NCBI RefSeq assembly: GCF_001618385.1
Contig: NZ_BDCR01000004.1
Location: forward strand, 682,001-746,000
DNA length: 64,000 bases
Direction of reading: 5' to 3'
From: Paludibacter jiangxiensis
GTDB lineage: Bacteria > Bacteroidota > Bacteroidia > Bacteroidales > Paludibacteraceae
Positions 36,551 to 44,518 of the stretch are shown here, piece by piece (position 1 is the stretch's first letter; every line of letters starts with the position of its first letter). The notes beneath the pieces are model-generated. The model did not search any database. It was not told the DNA's origin and saw only the letters and a program-made list of their open reading frames with translations. The position numbers and the translations under genes are program-made.

Positions 36551-36558
36551 TAACTTTG
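36551..36558 (+). promoter_or_regulatory. -7 element of the small membrane protein gene
   Basis: TAACTTTG, 20 bases before the ATG at 36578, back to back with the divergent promoter at 36515-36541. Confidence 0.55.
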
Positions 36559-36577
36559 TCGTTCAATAAAAAGAAAC

Positions 36578-37033
36578 ATGGAGACCAATATAGCAGCCGT
36601 CAATCGCCGTAATTTTTTTGAAATAAAAGAATCGCGTAAGAAATTCCTTTTTCTGGGCTGTGGTGCTTCCGTTGTAGGCGCCTTTTTGCTGGCATTCACG
36701 CCACGTTTCTTCTCTGTTGTCACACTGATCGGTGCTCTGATTCTGGGCGTGGGACTATTAATGATCTACAAAGGGTTCAATATCAAAACCCTTTTAATCA
36801 TTAGCCGCGAAGGCATCCGAACCCGCAAACAAGGACTGATTCTCTGGGAAAATATCGAAACGTACTCCTTTGATAATGTCTCGAAAAGTGCTGTCTTTTC
36901 GCTACAGTGTAAGGCTCCACACGAATCGCTGCTCATAGACCTCTCGATGAGCGACCTGAATCACATCCGTCAAATCAGAGAAGCCATCGACACATTTACC
37001 GAGGGCTTCGAGATCAAAGAAGAGAGCAAATAA
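36578..37033 (+). CDS. Small inner-membrane protein with PH-like domain, function unknown
   Basis: A 151-residue protein with two hydrophobic helices (about 24-42 and 47-66) forming a hairpin, then a soluble beta-rich tail (FNIKTLLIISREGIRTRKQGLILWENIETYSF) that resembles bacterial PH-like domains of the YdbS/DUF304 kind. A full-length family member would be similar in size. It stands alone, divergent from the methyltransferase gene, and ends five bases before the stop of the convergent dipeptidase gene. I cannot assign a role. Confidence 0.7.
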   Translation: METNIAAVNRRNFFEIKESRKKFLFLGCGASVVGAFLLAFTPRFFSVVTLIGALILGVGLLMIYKGFNIKTLLIISREGIRTRKQGLILWENIETYSFDNVSKSAVFSLQCKAPHESLLIDLSMSDLNHIRQIREAIDTFTEGFEIKEESK

Positions 37034-37038
37034 GGCTC

Positions 37039-38424
37039 TTATCTGACCGGCGTTTGAGCGGCAACTTCACGATAGAATTCAACGATGGCGGTTATTCCTT
37101 TGAAATAAAGATCGACAGGGAAATTTTCGTTCGGCGAGTGAATCGCATTCGACTCTAGCCCGAATCCCATCAACACGGTTTTAATGCCCAACACCTTTTC
37201 GAATGTGGCAATCACAGGAATGCTTCCTCCACGGCGCACCGGGAGCGGCTTTTTACCAAATGCTTTTGTGTAACCGGCTTCTGCGGCTTTATACCAGGGC
37301 ATATCCACCGGACAAACATAACTATCCCCTCCGTGAATTGGGGTCACATCTATAGTAATTGACTTCGGAGCAATACTTTCCAGATGCTTTTTCACCAACA
37401 ATCCAATCTGCACGTGATCCTGATGCGGCACCAAACGGCAGGAAAGTTTGGCATACGCTTTTGAGGGCAACACTGTTTTGGCACCTTCGCCGGTATAACC
37501 TCCCCAGATACCACATACATCAAAGGTAGGACGGATGCCGGTACGTTCGAGAGTAGAATAACCTTTTTCTCCCTGAACCTGTTCAATTTTCAACGATTGC
37601 TTATAGGCTTCCTCGTCAAAGGGTATTTGAGCCATTGCGGCCCGTTCATCCGGAGATACGTTTTCCACATCATCGTAAAAACCGGGCACGGCAATACGTC
37701 CCTGTTCGTCGGTCATGGAAGCAATCAGTTTGCACAGCTCGTTAATCGGGTTAGCCACAGCACCGCCAAAAATACCGGAGTGCAAGTCTCGGCAAGGCCC
37801 TGTTACTTCTACCTGCCAATAAGCTAAACCGCGCAAGCCAGTAGTAATGCTCGGCATATCTGACCCCAGCATACTGGTGTCCGACACCAGAATCACATCC
37901 GCTTTGAGCAATTCTTTGTTGGCCTGACAAAATGCTTCGAGGCTACCGGAACCGATCTCCTCTTCACCCTCCAGAATAAACTTGACATTGCAGGGAAGCG
38001 TGTTGTCCGAAAGCAGGTACTCTACCGCTTTGGCATGCATCAACGACTGACCTTTATCATCATCCGCACCGCGCGCCCATATTTTCCCGTCCTTAACCAC
38101 CGCTTCAAAAGGATTGGTATTCCACAATTCCAGCGGTTCTACCGGCATTACGTCATAGTGTCCGTAAATCAATACGGTGGGCACTGCTTCCCCCACCCGT
38201 TTTTCGGCAAAAACAACCGGGTTCCCTTCGGTCGGCATTACTTCTACCCGATCCATACCCAGTTGTTTCAGCAATTCCTGCCAGCGTTTGGCACACTTCT
38301 GCATATCCGGTTTATGTTCGCTTTTAGCACTCACCGAAGGAATAGCAATCAGTGAAAAAAGCTCGTCAAAAATTCGCTGCTTATTCTTCGAAAGATATTC
38401 TGATAATTCCATTCTATAATTCAT
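37039..38424 (-). CDS. M20-family dipeptidase
   Basis: A 461-residue di-zinc peptidase. Metal ligands and catalytic residues are visible: YGHYDVMP (His and Asp), GADDDKGQ, EGEEEIGS (catalytic Glu) and DTSML. The dimerisation lid (about 210-370) is present. Closest to the M20 dipeptidase (PepV/CNDP-like) group acting on short peptides in the cytosol. Met5 is an alternative start. A TATCTTTG promoter element lies leftward at 38506-38499, some 75 bases upstream. Confidence 0.92.
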   Translation of the reverse strand: MNYRMELSEYLSKNKQRIFDELFSLIAIPSVSAKSEHKPDMQKCAKRWQELLKQLGMDRVEVMPTEGNPVVFAEKRVGEAVPTVLIYGHYDVMPVEPLELWNTNPFEAVVKDGKIWARGADDDKGQSLMHAKAVEYLLSDNTLPCNVKFILEGEEEIGSGSLEAFCQANKELLKADVILVSDTSMLGSDMPSITTGLRGLAYWQVEVTGPCRDLHSGIFGGAVANPINELCKLIASMTDEQGRIAVPGFYDDVENVSPDERAAMAQIPFDEEAYKQSLKIEQVQGEKGYSTLERTGIRPTFDVCGIWGGYTGEGAKTVLPSKAYAKLSCRLVPHQDHVQIGLLVKKHLESIAPKSITIDVTPIHGGDSYVCPVDMPWYKAAEAGYTKAFGKKPLPVRRGGSIPVIATFEKVLGIKTVLMGFGLESNAIHSPNENFPVDLYFKGITAIVEFYREVAAQTPVR

Positions 38425-38498
38425 TTTTCTTATTTAATACTGCACCACAACTAATTACACCGACATAAAAAGACAGCATAAAAATTGAAACCATCAGG

Positions 38499-38506
38499 CA
38501 AAGATA
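38499..38506 (-). promoter_or_regulatory. -7 element of the M20 dipeptidase gene
   Basis: TATCTTTG on the lower strand; no good -33 element. Leader of about 70 bases. Confidence 0.5.
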
Positions 38507-38624
38507 AACAAATCAACAACAGAAAAGCTACACTTTCAAAAAGGAATATTCTACAGGCTTATTTAGGGAGTATCCGTATAGCAATAAAACTAACACTTTA
38601 ACTTAAAAACACCATTCAGAACAG

Positions 38625-38654
38625 TTGCAAAAAACAACTAAATCACTATCTTTG
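38625..38654 (+). promoter_or_regulatory. Strong promoter far upstream of the lipoprotein gene
   Basis: TTG (38625-38627), 19-base spacer, TATCTTTG (38647-38654): near-ideal Bacteroidetes promoter, 360 bases before the next gene. Confidence 0.75.
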
Positions 38655-38659
38655 CACCT

Positions 38660-38722
38660 GTAATTTTACAAACCAAAAGATAAAGCTACATCTCTCCACT
38701 GACGCTTATCCTGTCAGTTTTT
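38660..38722 (+). ncRNA. Candidate short RNA or attenuated leader
   Basis: From the promoter above, a transcript of about 60 nt would reach the hairpin ACTGAC/GTCAGT (38699-38717) and a T run, a modest terminator. Either a small RNA ends here or the leader of the lipoprotein gene is attenuated. The rest of the 38425-39013 gap is AT-rich and has no other credible feature. Confidence 0.4.
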
Positions 38723-39013
38723 ACTCTGGATGACAACCCTCAAAGTCTCCTAAAAGAGAAAAATATCAAAAAAGCTTTGTACAAAAGCCAGTTACTTCAT
38801 TTTTGAATAAAAAGGCTCAACAAATCTGAAAGACGAATACGATCAGTCATCCTCATTGATCTAAAGAAAAAATCACACAATCTTTCCGGTGATGGAATTA
38901 TTAAAGCAATGAAACCATCAATTGCATATCCTAATCTATTGATTGGGAGATTTATGCCATTTTCAAACGTACTCTATCAGGTCAAGAATATTAATAAAAC
39001 ATAGACTTATATT

Positions 39014-40648
39014 ATGATCGCCAAAACAAAATTCAGGTATCTGTTAACAGTTATCGCTTCAATTGCCTTGTTCTCTTCCTGCATCAACGATATTGATTTA
39101 AAGGATGTTGACGACACTATTTCAATGAATGGAGCAGCAGTATTTCCATTAGCGCAATCGACCATTACGCTGAAGGATTTTATCGACAAGCTCAATATTG
39201 ACAACATGACGGTGAACAGCAATAACGTCTTAACCGTAAACTACAAGCCAAGTACAAGCTATAGTTTCAACCTGAACATTTCGCCCTCCGACGTTTCGAT
39301 AAACACGACTACCCCGACCACTTTGTCGTCTAAAGCCGGAACAACCATTTCTGCCGCCACGTTTAACTCGTTAAGTCCTTCACAGGTTGCAGAGATTGAC
39401 CTGCGCTCACTGGCCTCCACTAACATTACTCGACTCGACAGCATTTACATAAGCAATGCTACTTTAAGTTTCACGCTCAACACCAACATCAATTTCGCTG
39501 TCAACCAATTACAACTGACCGTTACTCCTACGCCGACCTGTTTCCCGAGCCTCTCGCCAACGACGTTTACAAACGTAAGAAATGGTTCGGTTTGCACCAT
39601 CTCGCTCACTAATTGCTGGATTAAGCCGCAATCTTCAAAAATATCGCTTTCAATCGCGACACAAGCCACTTCCGGCAATATTTACGTTCCGGCATCTCCT
39701 TCCCTGAATAGTTCTGCGGCGCTAAAGAATATCAACTTTAAGTATGCATTCGGACAATTTGCCTATAACCTAGCCTCTCAGACCGGCACATTCGATTTAG
39801 GATTTCTGAACGATGTAATATCTCCAACCAGCTATCTTCCGTTTAAGAATCCGGCTTTCAAGCTAACCTGCTATTCCAACGCCCGCATTCCAATGCAGCT
39901 GAATATCGACTACATTAAAAGCTACAACAGCAGCTCTCCGTCAAATGTCCGTTTCGCATCGTTCAGCGGATCGACAAGCACCTCTCAAGCATTCACAAAG
40001 ATGCCATCCGCACCCGGGAAAAGCGCTGTTGACTCTTTGATCTTCAACAAAACAAACGGCAATATCGACAATCTTTTCACCTTGCCGGGCATCAACACCA
40101 TTGCCTATTCATTTGGTGCACAATCGCAAACCGGCGGTATCTCCAATCAATTCATAATGAGTAAGGATACGTTCACGATTTCTCCTTCGGTGAATATCCC
40201 GTTTGCATTTAACGCGGGAGTAAATGTACAAATGACTGACACCCTCTCATTAGGCAATTCATTTACCGATTTCCTGAACAAAAACGACCTGCAAAACGTC
40301 AAACTCTGGTTGATTGCCAACAACTTTACATCTACTAAAATAGCCATTGGATTAACCCTGCTTGATGCGAACAAACAGCCTTTTTCTACGACACAAAACC
40401 TGACGCTCAACACAACCCTGAATATCGACAACACGACAGGGCAAGCAACTCAGACTTCAGCCACGACGGATCAGCAACTAAGTCTGGCATATTCGGCAAC
40501 AGACCTCAAAAAAGCGCAGTATATCAAACTAAGTTATTCGCTTGCGGGGAAAGATCTCACAACGCCTCTCACGCTAACCTCTACCGATTTCATCAAAGTC
40601 AAGCTATGTGCTTACGTAAAAGGCAGTGCAAAATTAAATGATAACTAA
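39014..40648 (+). CDS. Large surface or periplasmic lipoprotein, unknown function
   Basis: A 544-residue protein with a lipoprotein signal (ALFSSC, lipid on Cys23) and the acidic DIDLKDVDD after it, which may serve as a surface-export signal. The remainder is rich in Ser, Thr and Asn with alternating hydrophobic residues, typical of repeated beta-sandwich modules; no catalytic motif is visible. It lies 58 bases before a gene for an outer-membrane beta-barrel protein and they probably form one unit. I do not recognise the family. Confidence 0.75.
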   Translation: MIAKTKFRYLLTVIASIALFSSCINDIDLKDVDDTISMNGAAVFPLAQSTITLKDFIDKLNIDNMTVNSNNVLTVNYKPSTSYSFNLNISPSDVSINTTTPTTLSSKAGTTISAATFNSLSPSQVAEIDLRSLASTNITRLDSIYISNATLSFTLNTNINFAVNQLQLTVTPTPTCFPSLSPTTFTNVRNGSVCTISLTNCWIKPQSSKISLSIATQATSGNIYVPASPSLNSSAALKNINFKYAFGQFAYNLASQTGTFDLGFLNDVISPTSYLPFKNPAFKLTCYSNARIPMQLNIDYIKSYNSSSPSNVRFASFSGSTSTSQAFTKMPSAPGKSAVDSLIFNKTNGNIDNLFTLPGINTIAYSFGAQSQTGGISNQFIMSKDTFTISPSVNIPFAFNAGVNVQMTDTLSLGNSFTDFLNKNDLQNVKLWLIANNFTSTKIAIGLTLLDANKQPFSTTQNLTLNTTLNIDNTTGQATQTSATTDQQLSLAYSATDLKKAQYIKLSYSLAGKDLTTPLTLTSTDFIKVKLCAYVKGSAKLNDN

Positions 40649-40706
40649 TTATTATACTGCCGTATATCAACTCAAATAAATTTACGTCAAAATAAAATCC
40701 TCATAT

Positions 40707-42158
40707 ATGCATTCTCTTAAAAAAGCCGGAATATTTCTCTTTGTCCTGTCAGTTTTTCTCACAGATTCCCCTCTGGCCCGTTCTCAAGGCAATACCCTGT
40801 ATTTCATGGAAAACGTTCCATTCCGAAACTCGCTCAACCCGGCTTTTACACCAACACAAAAATGGTATCTGGATCTGCCAATATTATCCAGCATCAACAT
40901 TTGGGCAGGCAATAATTCGGTTTCTGCCTCAGATCTCTTTTTTAAGCAAAACGGCAAATTAATTACTCCTTTTCACCCCGATGCAGACAGAGATGCTTTT
41001 CTGAAAGTTCTGCAACCCACCACAGACATCAACCTGAATTATGATCAACAGCTGCTGGGCTTCGGTTTCAAAGCCCGTAACAACTACTTTACATTCGGCG
41101 TCAACCAGCGAATTGAAAGCTCCGTCGGCATTCCCAAAGACTTACTGAAACTATTACTGAAAGGCACGCCCGACACCATCGGAGTCAACAACTTCAATTT
41201 ACAGTCGCTACGGGCAAACGTGACGGCTTATCTTGAAACTTCAGTGGGATTTACGCGGTCTGTCAACAGCCGGCTGTCAATTGGAGGCAAAGTGAAATTC
41301 CTGTTAGGCGAAGCCCATGCAGATGCAAAATTCAGCAAACTGCATCTGAGTGTCGACAAACAATCGGCAATACTCACGGGTAACGGTTATGGAAGGATTA
41401 CAGCGCCATACGATATTTCGCAAAACTCAGACGGCACTCCTAATGAATTACTAACAAAAGAAGCATTGCAAACACCCATTGGATGGGGTTTGGCAACCGA
41501 TTTGGGCGTCGTGTATAAGCTACAGGATAACTTCACACTTTCTGCATCTCTTTCCGATCTGGGATTTATTCATTGGAAAAAGACCAGCTGGAAAGCGGAC
41601 ATGACGTACAAAGCCACGTTTACCGGAATGGATTTCAAAATCAATGGAGACAATAATGACTATGGCAAACAGATGGAAGATTCGCTCAAGAATGCATTTA
41701 CCTATTCAGGAAACGGAGCCGGATACACCACTTATCTGACGGCCAAAGCTCGTGTGGGTGCCGAATATGGTCTATTGAAAAACAAAATCAGTCTCGGACT
41801 TCTTTGGGAAAACACCCTCGGCGGAAACTACAAATATTCCGAGTTAACGGGCTCTGTCAATTTTCGTCCGTTCTATTTCTTCAACACCTCGTTTAGCTAT
41901 GGAGCGATTAATGGTAGATTAGGCACCTTTGGACTTGGAGTAAACCTGATTGGCGGTCCATTCAACCTATACTTTGCCAGCGATTACGTACCTGCCTACT
42001 TCACAAAAGATGGCATCCCGTACAATTCTAAATATGTTGATGCACACATTGGGTTGGTACTTACTTTCGGACACGGCAAAAAGGCAAAAAAAGAGAAAAT
42101 TCACAATCAAATCATAGATATACGCCAAAGTGACTCAATTCCATCACAAAGTCTGTAA
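40707..42158 (+). CDS. Outer-membrane beta-barrel protein (DUF5723-like)
   Basis: A 483-residue protein with a signal peptide (about 1-27) and a pattern of amphipathic beta strands with Gly and aromatic residues (FGFKARNNYFTFGVNQRIE, LSIGGKVKFLLGEAH, FNLYFASDYVPAYF). The opening NTLYFMENVPFRNSLNPAFTP fits the DUF5723 family of Bacteroidetes. The C-terminus has a charged tail (KKAKKEKIHNQ) after the last strand. Paired with the lipoprotein before it; perhaps a secretion or cell-surface system. Role unknown. Confidence 0.78.
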   Translation: MHSLKKAGIFLFVLSVFLTDSPLARSQGNTLYFMENVPFRNSLNPAFTPTQKWYLDLPILSSINIWAGNNSVSASDLFFKQNGKLITPFHPDADRDAFLKVLQPTTDINLNYDQQLLGFGFKARNNYFTFGVNQRIESSVGIPKDLLKLLLKGTPDTIGVNNFNLQSLRANVTAYLETSVGFTRSVNSRLSIGGKVKFLLGEAHADAKFSKLHLSVDKQSAILTGNGYGRITAPYDISQNSDGTPNELLTKEALQTPIGWGLATDLGVVYKLQDNFTLSASLSDLGFIHWKKTSWKADMTYKATFTGMDFKINGDNNDYGKQMEDSLKNAFTYSGNGAGYTTYLTAKARVGAEYGLLKNKISLGLLWENTLGGNYKYSELTGSVNFRPFYFFNTSFSYGAINGRLGTFGLGVNLIGGPFNLYFASDYVPAYFTKDGIPYNSKYVDAHIGLVLTFGHGKKAKKEKIHNQIIDIRQSDSIPSQSL

Positions 42159-42180
42159 ATTATAAAAATGAATAACAAAA

Positions 42181-42215
42181 GAGCCGGAAAATCGATTGAA
42201 TTTTCCGGCTCTTTG
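42181..42215. terminator. Bidirectional terminator
   Basis: Perfect 12-bp stem GAGCCGGAAAAT/ATTTTCCGGCTC with loop CGATTGA, T run rightwards and A run leftwards. Shared by the convergent outer-membrane protein and msrBA genes. Confidence 0.9.
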
Positions 42216-42219
42216 TAGT

Positions 42220-43128
42220 TTAGAATATCTTGCGATAAATATGGCAATAAGGCGTTGTACCCTTGTGGTCGTAGTAGTCCTGATGGTAATCCTCGGCCGG
42301 CCAGAAAGGTGCTGCGGGACGCAACGTGGTAGCCACTTTATATCCTTTTTCTGTCAATATCCGAATATATTTTTCCGCGATGGCTTTTTGCTCCTCATTG
42401 GCATAAAAGATAGCCGAAAGATATTGCGACCCGATATCAGGCCCCTGACCGTTTGTTTGTGTGAAATCATGTGTTTCAAAGAATAATTTCACCAACTCTT
42501 CGTAACTGGTTTGTTGCGGATCGAACACAATTTCGGTCGTTTCCAGATGTCCCGTTTCGCCGGTGCACACCTGTTTGTATGACGGATGATCGACATGTCC
42601 GCCCATAAAACCAACCGTGGTTTCCATCACTCCTTTGGCCTTGTTGAAGTGATACTCTGTGCCCCAGAAACAACCGGAAGCAAACCACGCTTTTTGAAAA
42701 GCCTGCTTATCGTCAGGGATAAAATTCATAGAAATGGAGTTAACGCAATGACGGGTGTTTTTTGCGGTAAAACCTTCATTCAAGAATACGTGCCCGAGAT
42801 GCGCTCCGCATTTGGCACAGGTTATTTCTGTACGTTGACCGTCGGCATCGGGTGTACGCAGAACAGCTCCGGGAATCTCATCATCAAAACTGGGCCATCC
42901 GCAATGCGATTCAAACTTACTTTCCGATCGGTAAAGCGGAGCCCCGCATTGTTTACACACGTAAGTACCTTTCGCCTTCACATTCAATAGTTTGCCCGTA
43001 AAAGGGCGTTCCGTTCCCTTATGAAGAATCACATATTGTTCTTCAGGAGTTAAATCTTTATGTTGCATAACTGAAGATTGTAACAGTAAACAAATAGAAA
43101 TGAATAATATAGTTCTCATACCAAACAA
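42220..43128 (-). CDS. Exported MsrB-MsrA fusion methionine sulfoxide reductase
   Basis: A 302-residue repair enzyme that reduces both stereoisomers of methionine sulfoxide. After a hydrophobic N-terminus (about 1-21, probably a signal peptide) comes MsrB (about 24-140) with zinc cysteines 58, 61, 104 and 107 and catalytic Cys128 in RHCVNS; then MsrA (about 145-300) with GCFWG (catalytic Cys153). The B-A order is the reverse of the PilB type. An envelope location would protect exported proteins. Promoter TATATTTG at 43183-43176 with TTG 21 bases upstream. Confidence 0.93.
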   Translation of the reverse strand: MFGMRTILFISICLLLQSSVMQHKDLTPEEQYVILHKGTERPFTGKLLNVKAKGTYVCKQCGAPLYRSESKFESHCGWPSFDDEIPGAVLRTPDADGQRTEITCAKCGAHLGHVFLNEGFTAKNTRHCVNSISMNFIPDDKQAFQKAWFASGCFWGTEYHFNKAKGVMETTVGFMGGHVDHPSYKQVCTGETGHLETTEIVFDPQQTSYEELVKLFFETHDFTQTNGQGPDIGSQYLSAIFYANEEQKAIAEKYIRILTEKGYKVATTLRPAAPFWPAEDYHQDYYDHKGTTPYCHIYRKIF

Positions 43129-43540
43129 GCATTAAAGTAAAACACTCCCATAAAACATGTTTCGTAAAAGGGCTACAAATATACCATCACGGCATGAGCG
43201 TTTCCAAAAAATCAGCTACAATAAAGCATAAATAGTTAGCAAGGTGAAAAGTATAAGGTAAAAGAAAACGGAGATACTGTATACAAAGGTGATTTTGATG
43301 AAAGTAAAATTAAATAGTTTGGACATTAATCATCATTGATTCGCGTTTAATAAACGTATTGTATAATCAGTTGCCGATTTATGGCCACAAGGCAATTATA
43401 GAGAAGCAAGAATCATAAGTTTATCGTAAGTTTATCGTAACTCTTCGACAAACTACTTGCAATACGTGTAAAGTACAAATACCTTTGTATTTCACATAAA
43501 TAAAGCTATACGATTAACATTAAACAAAACAGTAATACCT
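43129..43540. other. Gene-poor stretch with a coding scrap
   Basis: A rightward frame at 43243-43317 reads GEKYKVKENGDTVYKGDFDE and ends with a normal stop, but has no start and is preceded by a stop, so it looks like the tail of a lost gene. A tandem AAGTTTATCGT repeat lies near 43417-43438. The msrBA promoter (43176-43207) and the promoter of the zinc-ribbon gene (43457-43487) occupy the ends. Confidence 0.5.
43457..43487 (+). promoter_or_regulatory. Promoter of the zinc-ribbon gene pair
   Basis: TTG (43457-43459), 20-base spacer, TACCTTTG (43480-43487); leader of about 48 bases. Confidence 0.7.
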
Positions 43541-43777
43541 ATGGAAACAAAACAGCAAATAAGACTGATTTGTGCTACATGTGGAAGTGATTCCCATTTT
43601 GAGTTCAACGAGAAGAAATCGCACATTAAATGTACAAATTGTAACAGAGAATATAGTGGCGGGTATAACGAACTACTTGAATTGAATAAAGATAGGATAA
43701 GGCAACAAATGGCACAAGAAGCTAAATCGGAAATTCTCAACCATCTAAAAGAAGCATTTAAGACAACAAAAACATAA
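43541..43777 (+). CDS. Small zinc-ribbon protein
   Basis: A 78-residue protein with two CxxC pairs (Cys11/Cys14 in CATC and Cys31/Cys34 in CTNC) separated by 16 residues, a classic zinc ribbon, followed by a charged helix (LLELNKDRIRQQMAQEAKSEI). It could bind nucleic acid or act as an adaptor. It is followed after 13 bases by a membrane protein gene on the same strand. Low GC content and isolation suggest a recent arrival. No family name can be given. Confidence 0.75.
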   Translation: METKQQIRLICATCGSDSHFEFNEKKSHIKCTNCNREYSGGYNELLELNKDRIRQQMAQEAKSEILNHLKEAFKTTKT

Positions 43778-43790
43778 AAGTCAAATAGTT

Positions 43791-44225
43791 ATGGAAAACG
43801 CAAGCTTAATACTGCCAATTCTGGCAATTTTAGTTCCTATATATATCTATGTCCGCCATGATAGAAAAATTAAAAATCAGGAAAAGAAACTCAATGATTA
43901 CCAATTGAAGAAATTTGAATTAGAAGATATTGAAAATAAAAAAGCTCAAATCAAAGGTAATATAATTACCAATGGAGGAAGAGGAGTGCTCAAAGTTTTT
44001 AATACAGGAAAGTCTACTGCTCATAATATTAGATTAGAGCTATTAAGTAAACCTGAAGGAATCATTGGTTTAGAATTTGATCCATTCGCAATGTTGAATT
44101 CTCAAGAATCTACAGAAACTTCATTCTTCCTTGCAGAAGGACATACTTCTACATTAAAAGTAAAATACACTTGGAATAATAGCTATAAAGAGGACAATGA
44201 ATTTATTCAAGTACTAACAATATAG
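43791..44225 (+). CDS. Small membrane-anchored protein, unknown function
   Basis: A 144-residue protein with one N-terminal transmembrane helix (about 5-21, LILPILAILVPIYIYV), a charged coiled-coil (22-50, KIKNQEKKLNDYQLKKFELEDIE) and a C-terminal immunoglobulin-like beta domain (IITNGGRGVLKVFNTGKSTAHNIRLELL). The last part looks like a protein-interaction or sensing fold. With the zinc-ribbon gene it forms a two-gene unit of AT-rich composition. No catalytic motif. Confidence 0.7.
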   Translation: MENASLILPILAILVPIYIYVRHDRKIKNQEKKLNDYQLKKFELEDIENKKAQIKGNIITNGGRGVLKVFNTGKSTAHNIRLELLSKPEGIIGLEFDPFAMLNSQESTETSFFLAEGHTSTLKVKYTWNNSYKEDNEFIQVLTI

Positions 44226-44274
44226 ATTTTAATGATTGGAGTAGGTCGATTTTGTCTATCACTACAAATCTGTA

Positions 44275-44382
44275 GGGAAACACCTGACGGCGTTTCTGCT
44301 ATGCGTTCCAACGCTCTTCCACCCCGATGAATCCGGGGGAAGAAACATAAGCAAACGCAACAGAACGCCGTAGGTGTTACCC
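44275..44382. repeat. Long imperfect palindrome (possible MITE or REP-like element)
   Basis: Left arm GGGAAACACCTGACGGCGTT (44275-44294) is the near inverse of the right arm AACGCCGTAGGTGTTACCC (44364-44382). Inside, GCGTT/AACGC and CTTCCxCCCCG/CGGGGGAAG form further stems. The whole 108 bp folds into one long hairpin between the zinc-ribbon pair and lysS. No gene is inside. Confidence 0.75.
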
Positions 44383-44480
44383 GATCGGATCACATGCTAC
44401 AACATCACTTCTATAATACGATTGCAGTACGATTCCAGCACATTGTAGCCCAATTCCATCCGCTTTTGCCCAAAAAATTG

Positions 44481-44488
44481 TATCTTTG
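44481..44488 (+). promoter_or_regulatory. -7 element of lysS
   Basis: TATCTTTG, 31 bases before the ATG. A TTTTG is only 12 bases upstream, so the -33 part is poor. Confidence 0.55.
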
Positions 44489-44518
44489 CGCAACTAATAT
44501 TGACTGACTTATAAACCT

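Noticed and set aside
36486-36566. Longer N-terminus of the homocysteine methyltransferase
   Set aside because: It would place translation upstream of the promoter element at 36515-36522; the ATG at 36485 fits family length.
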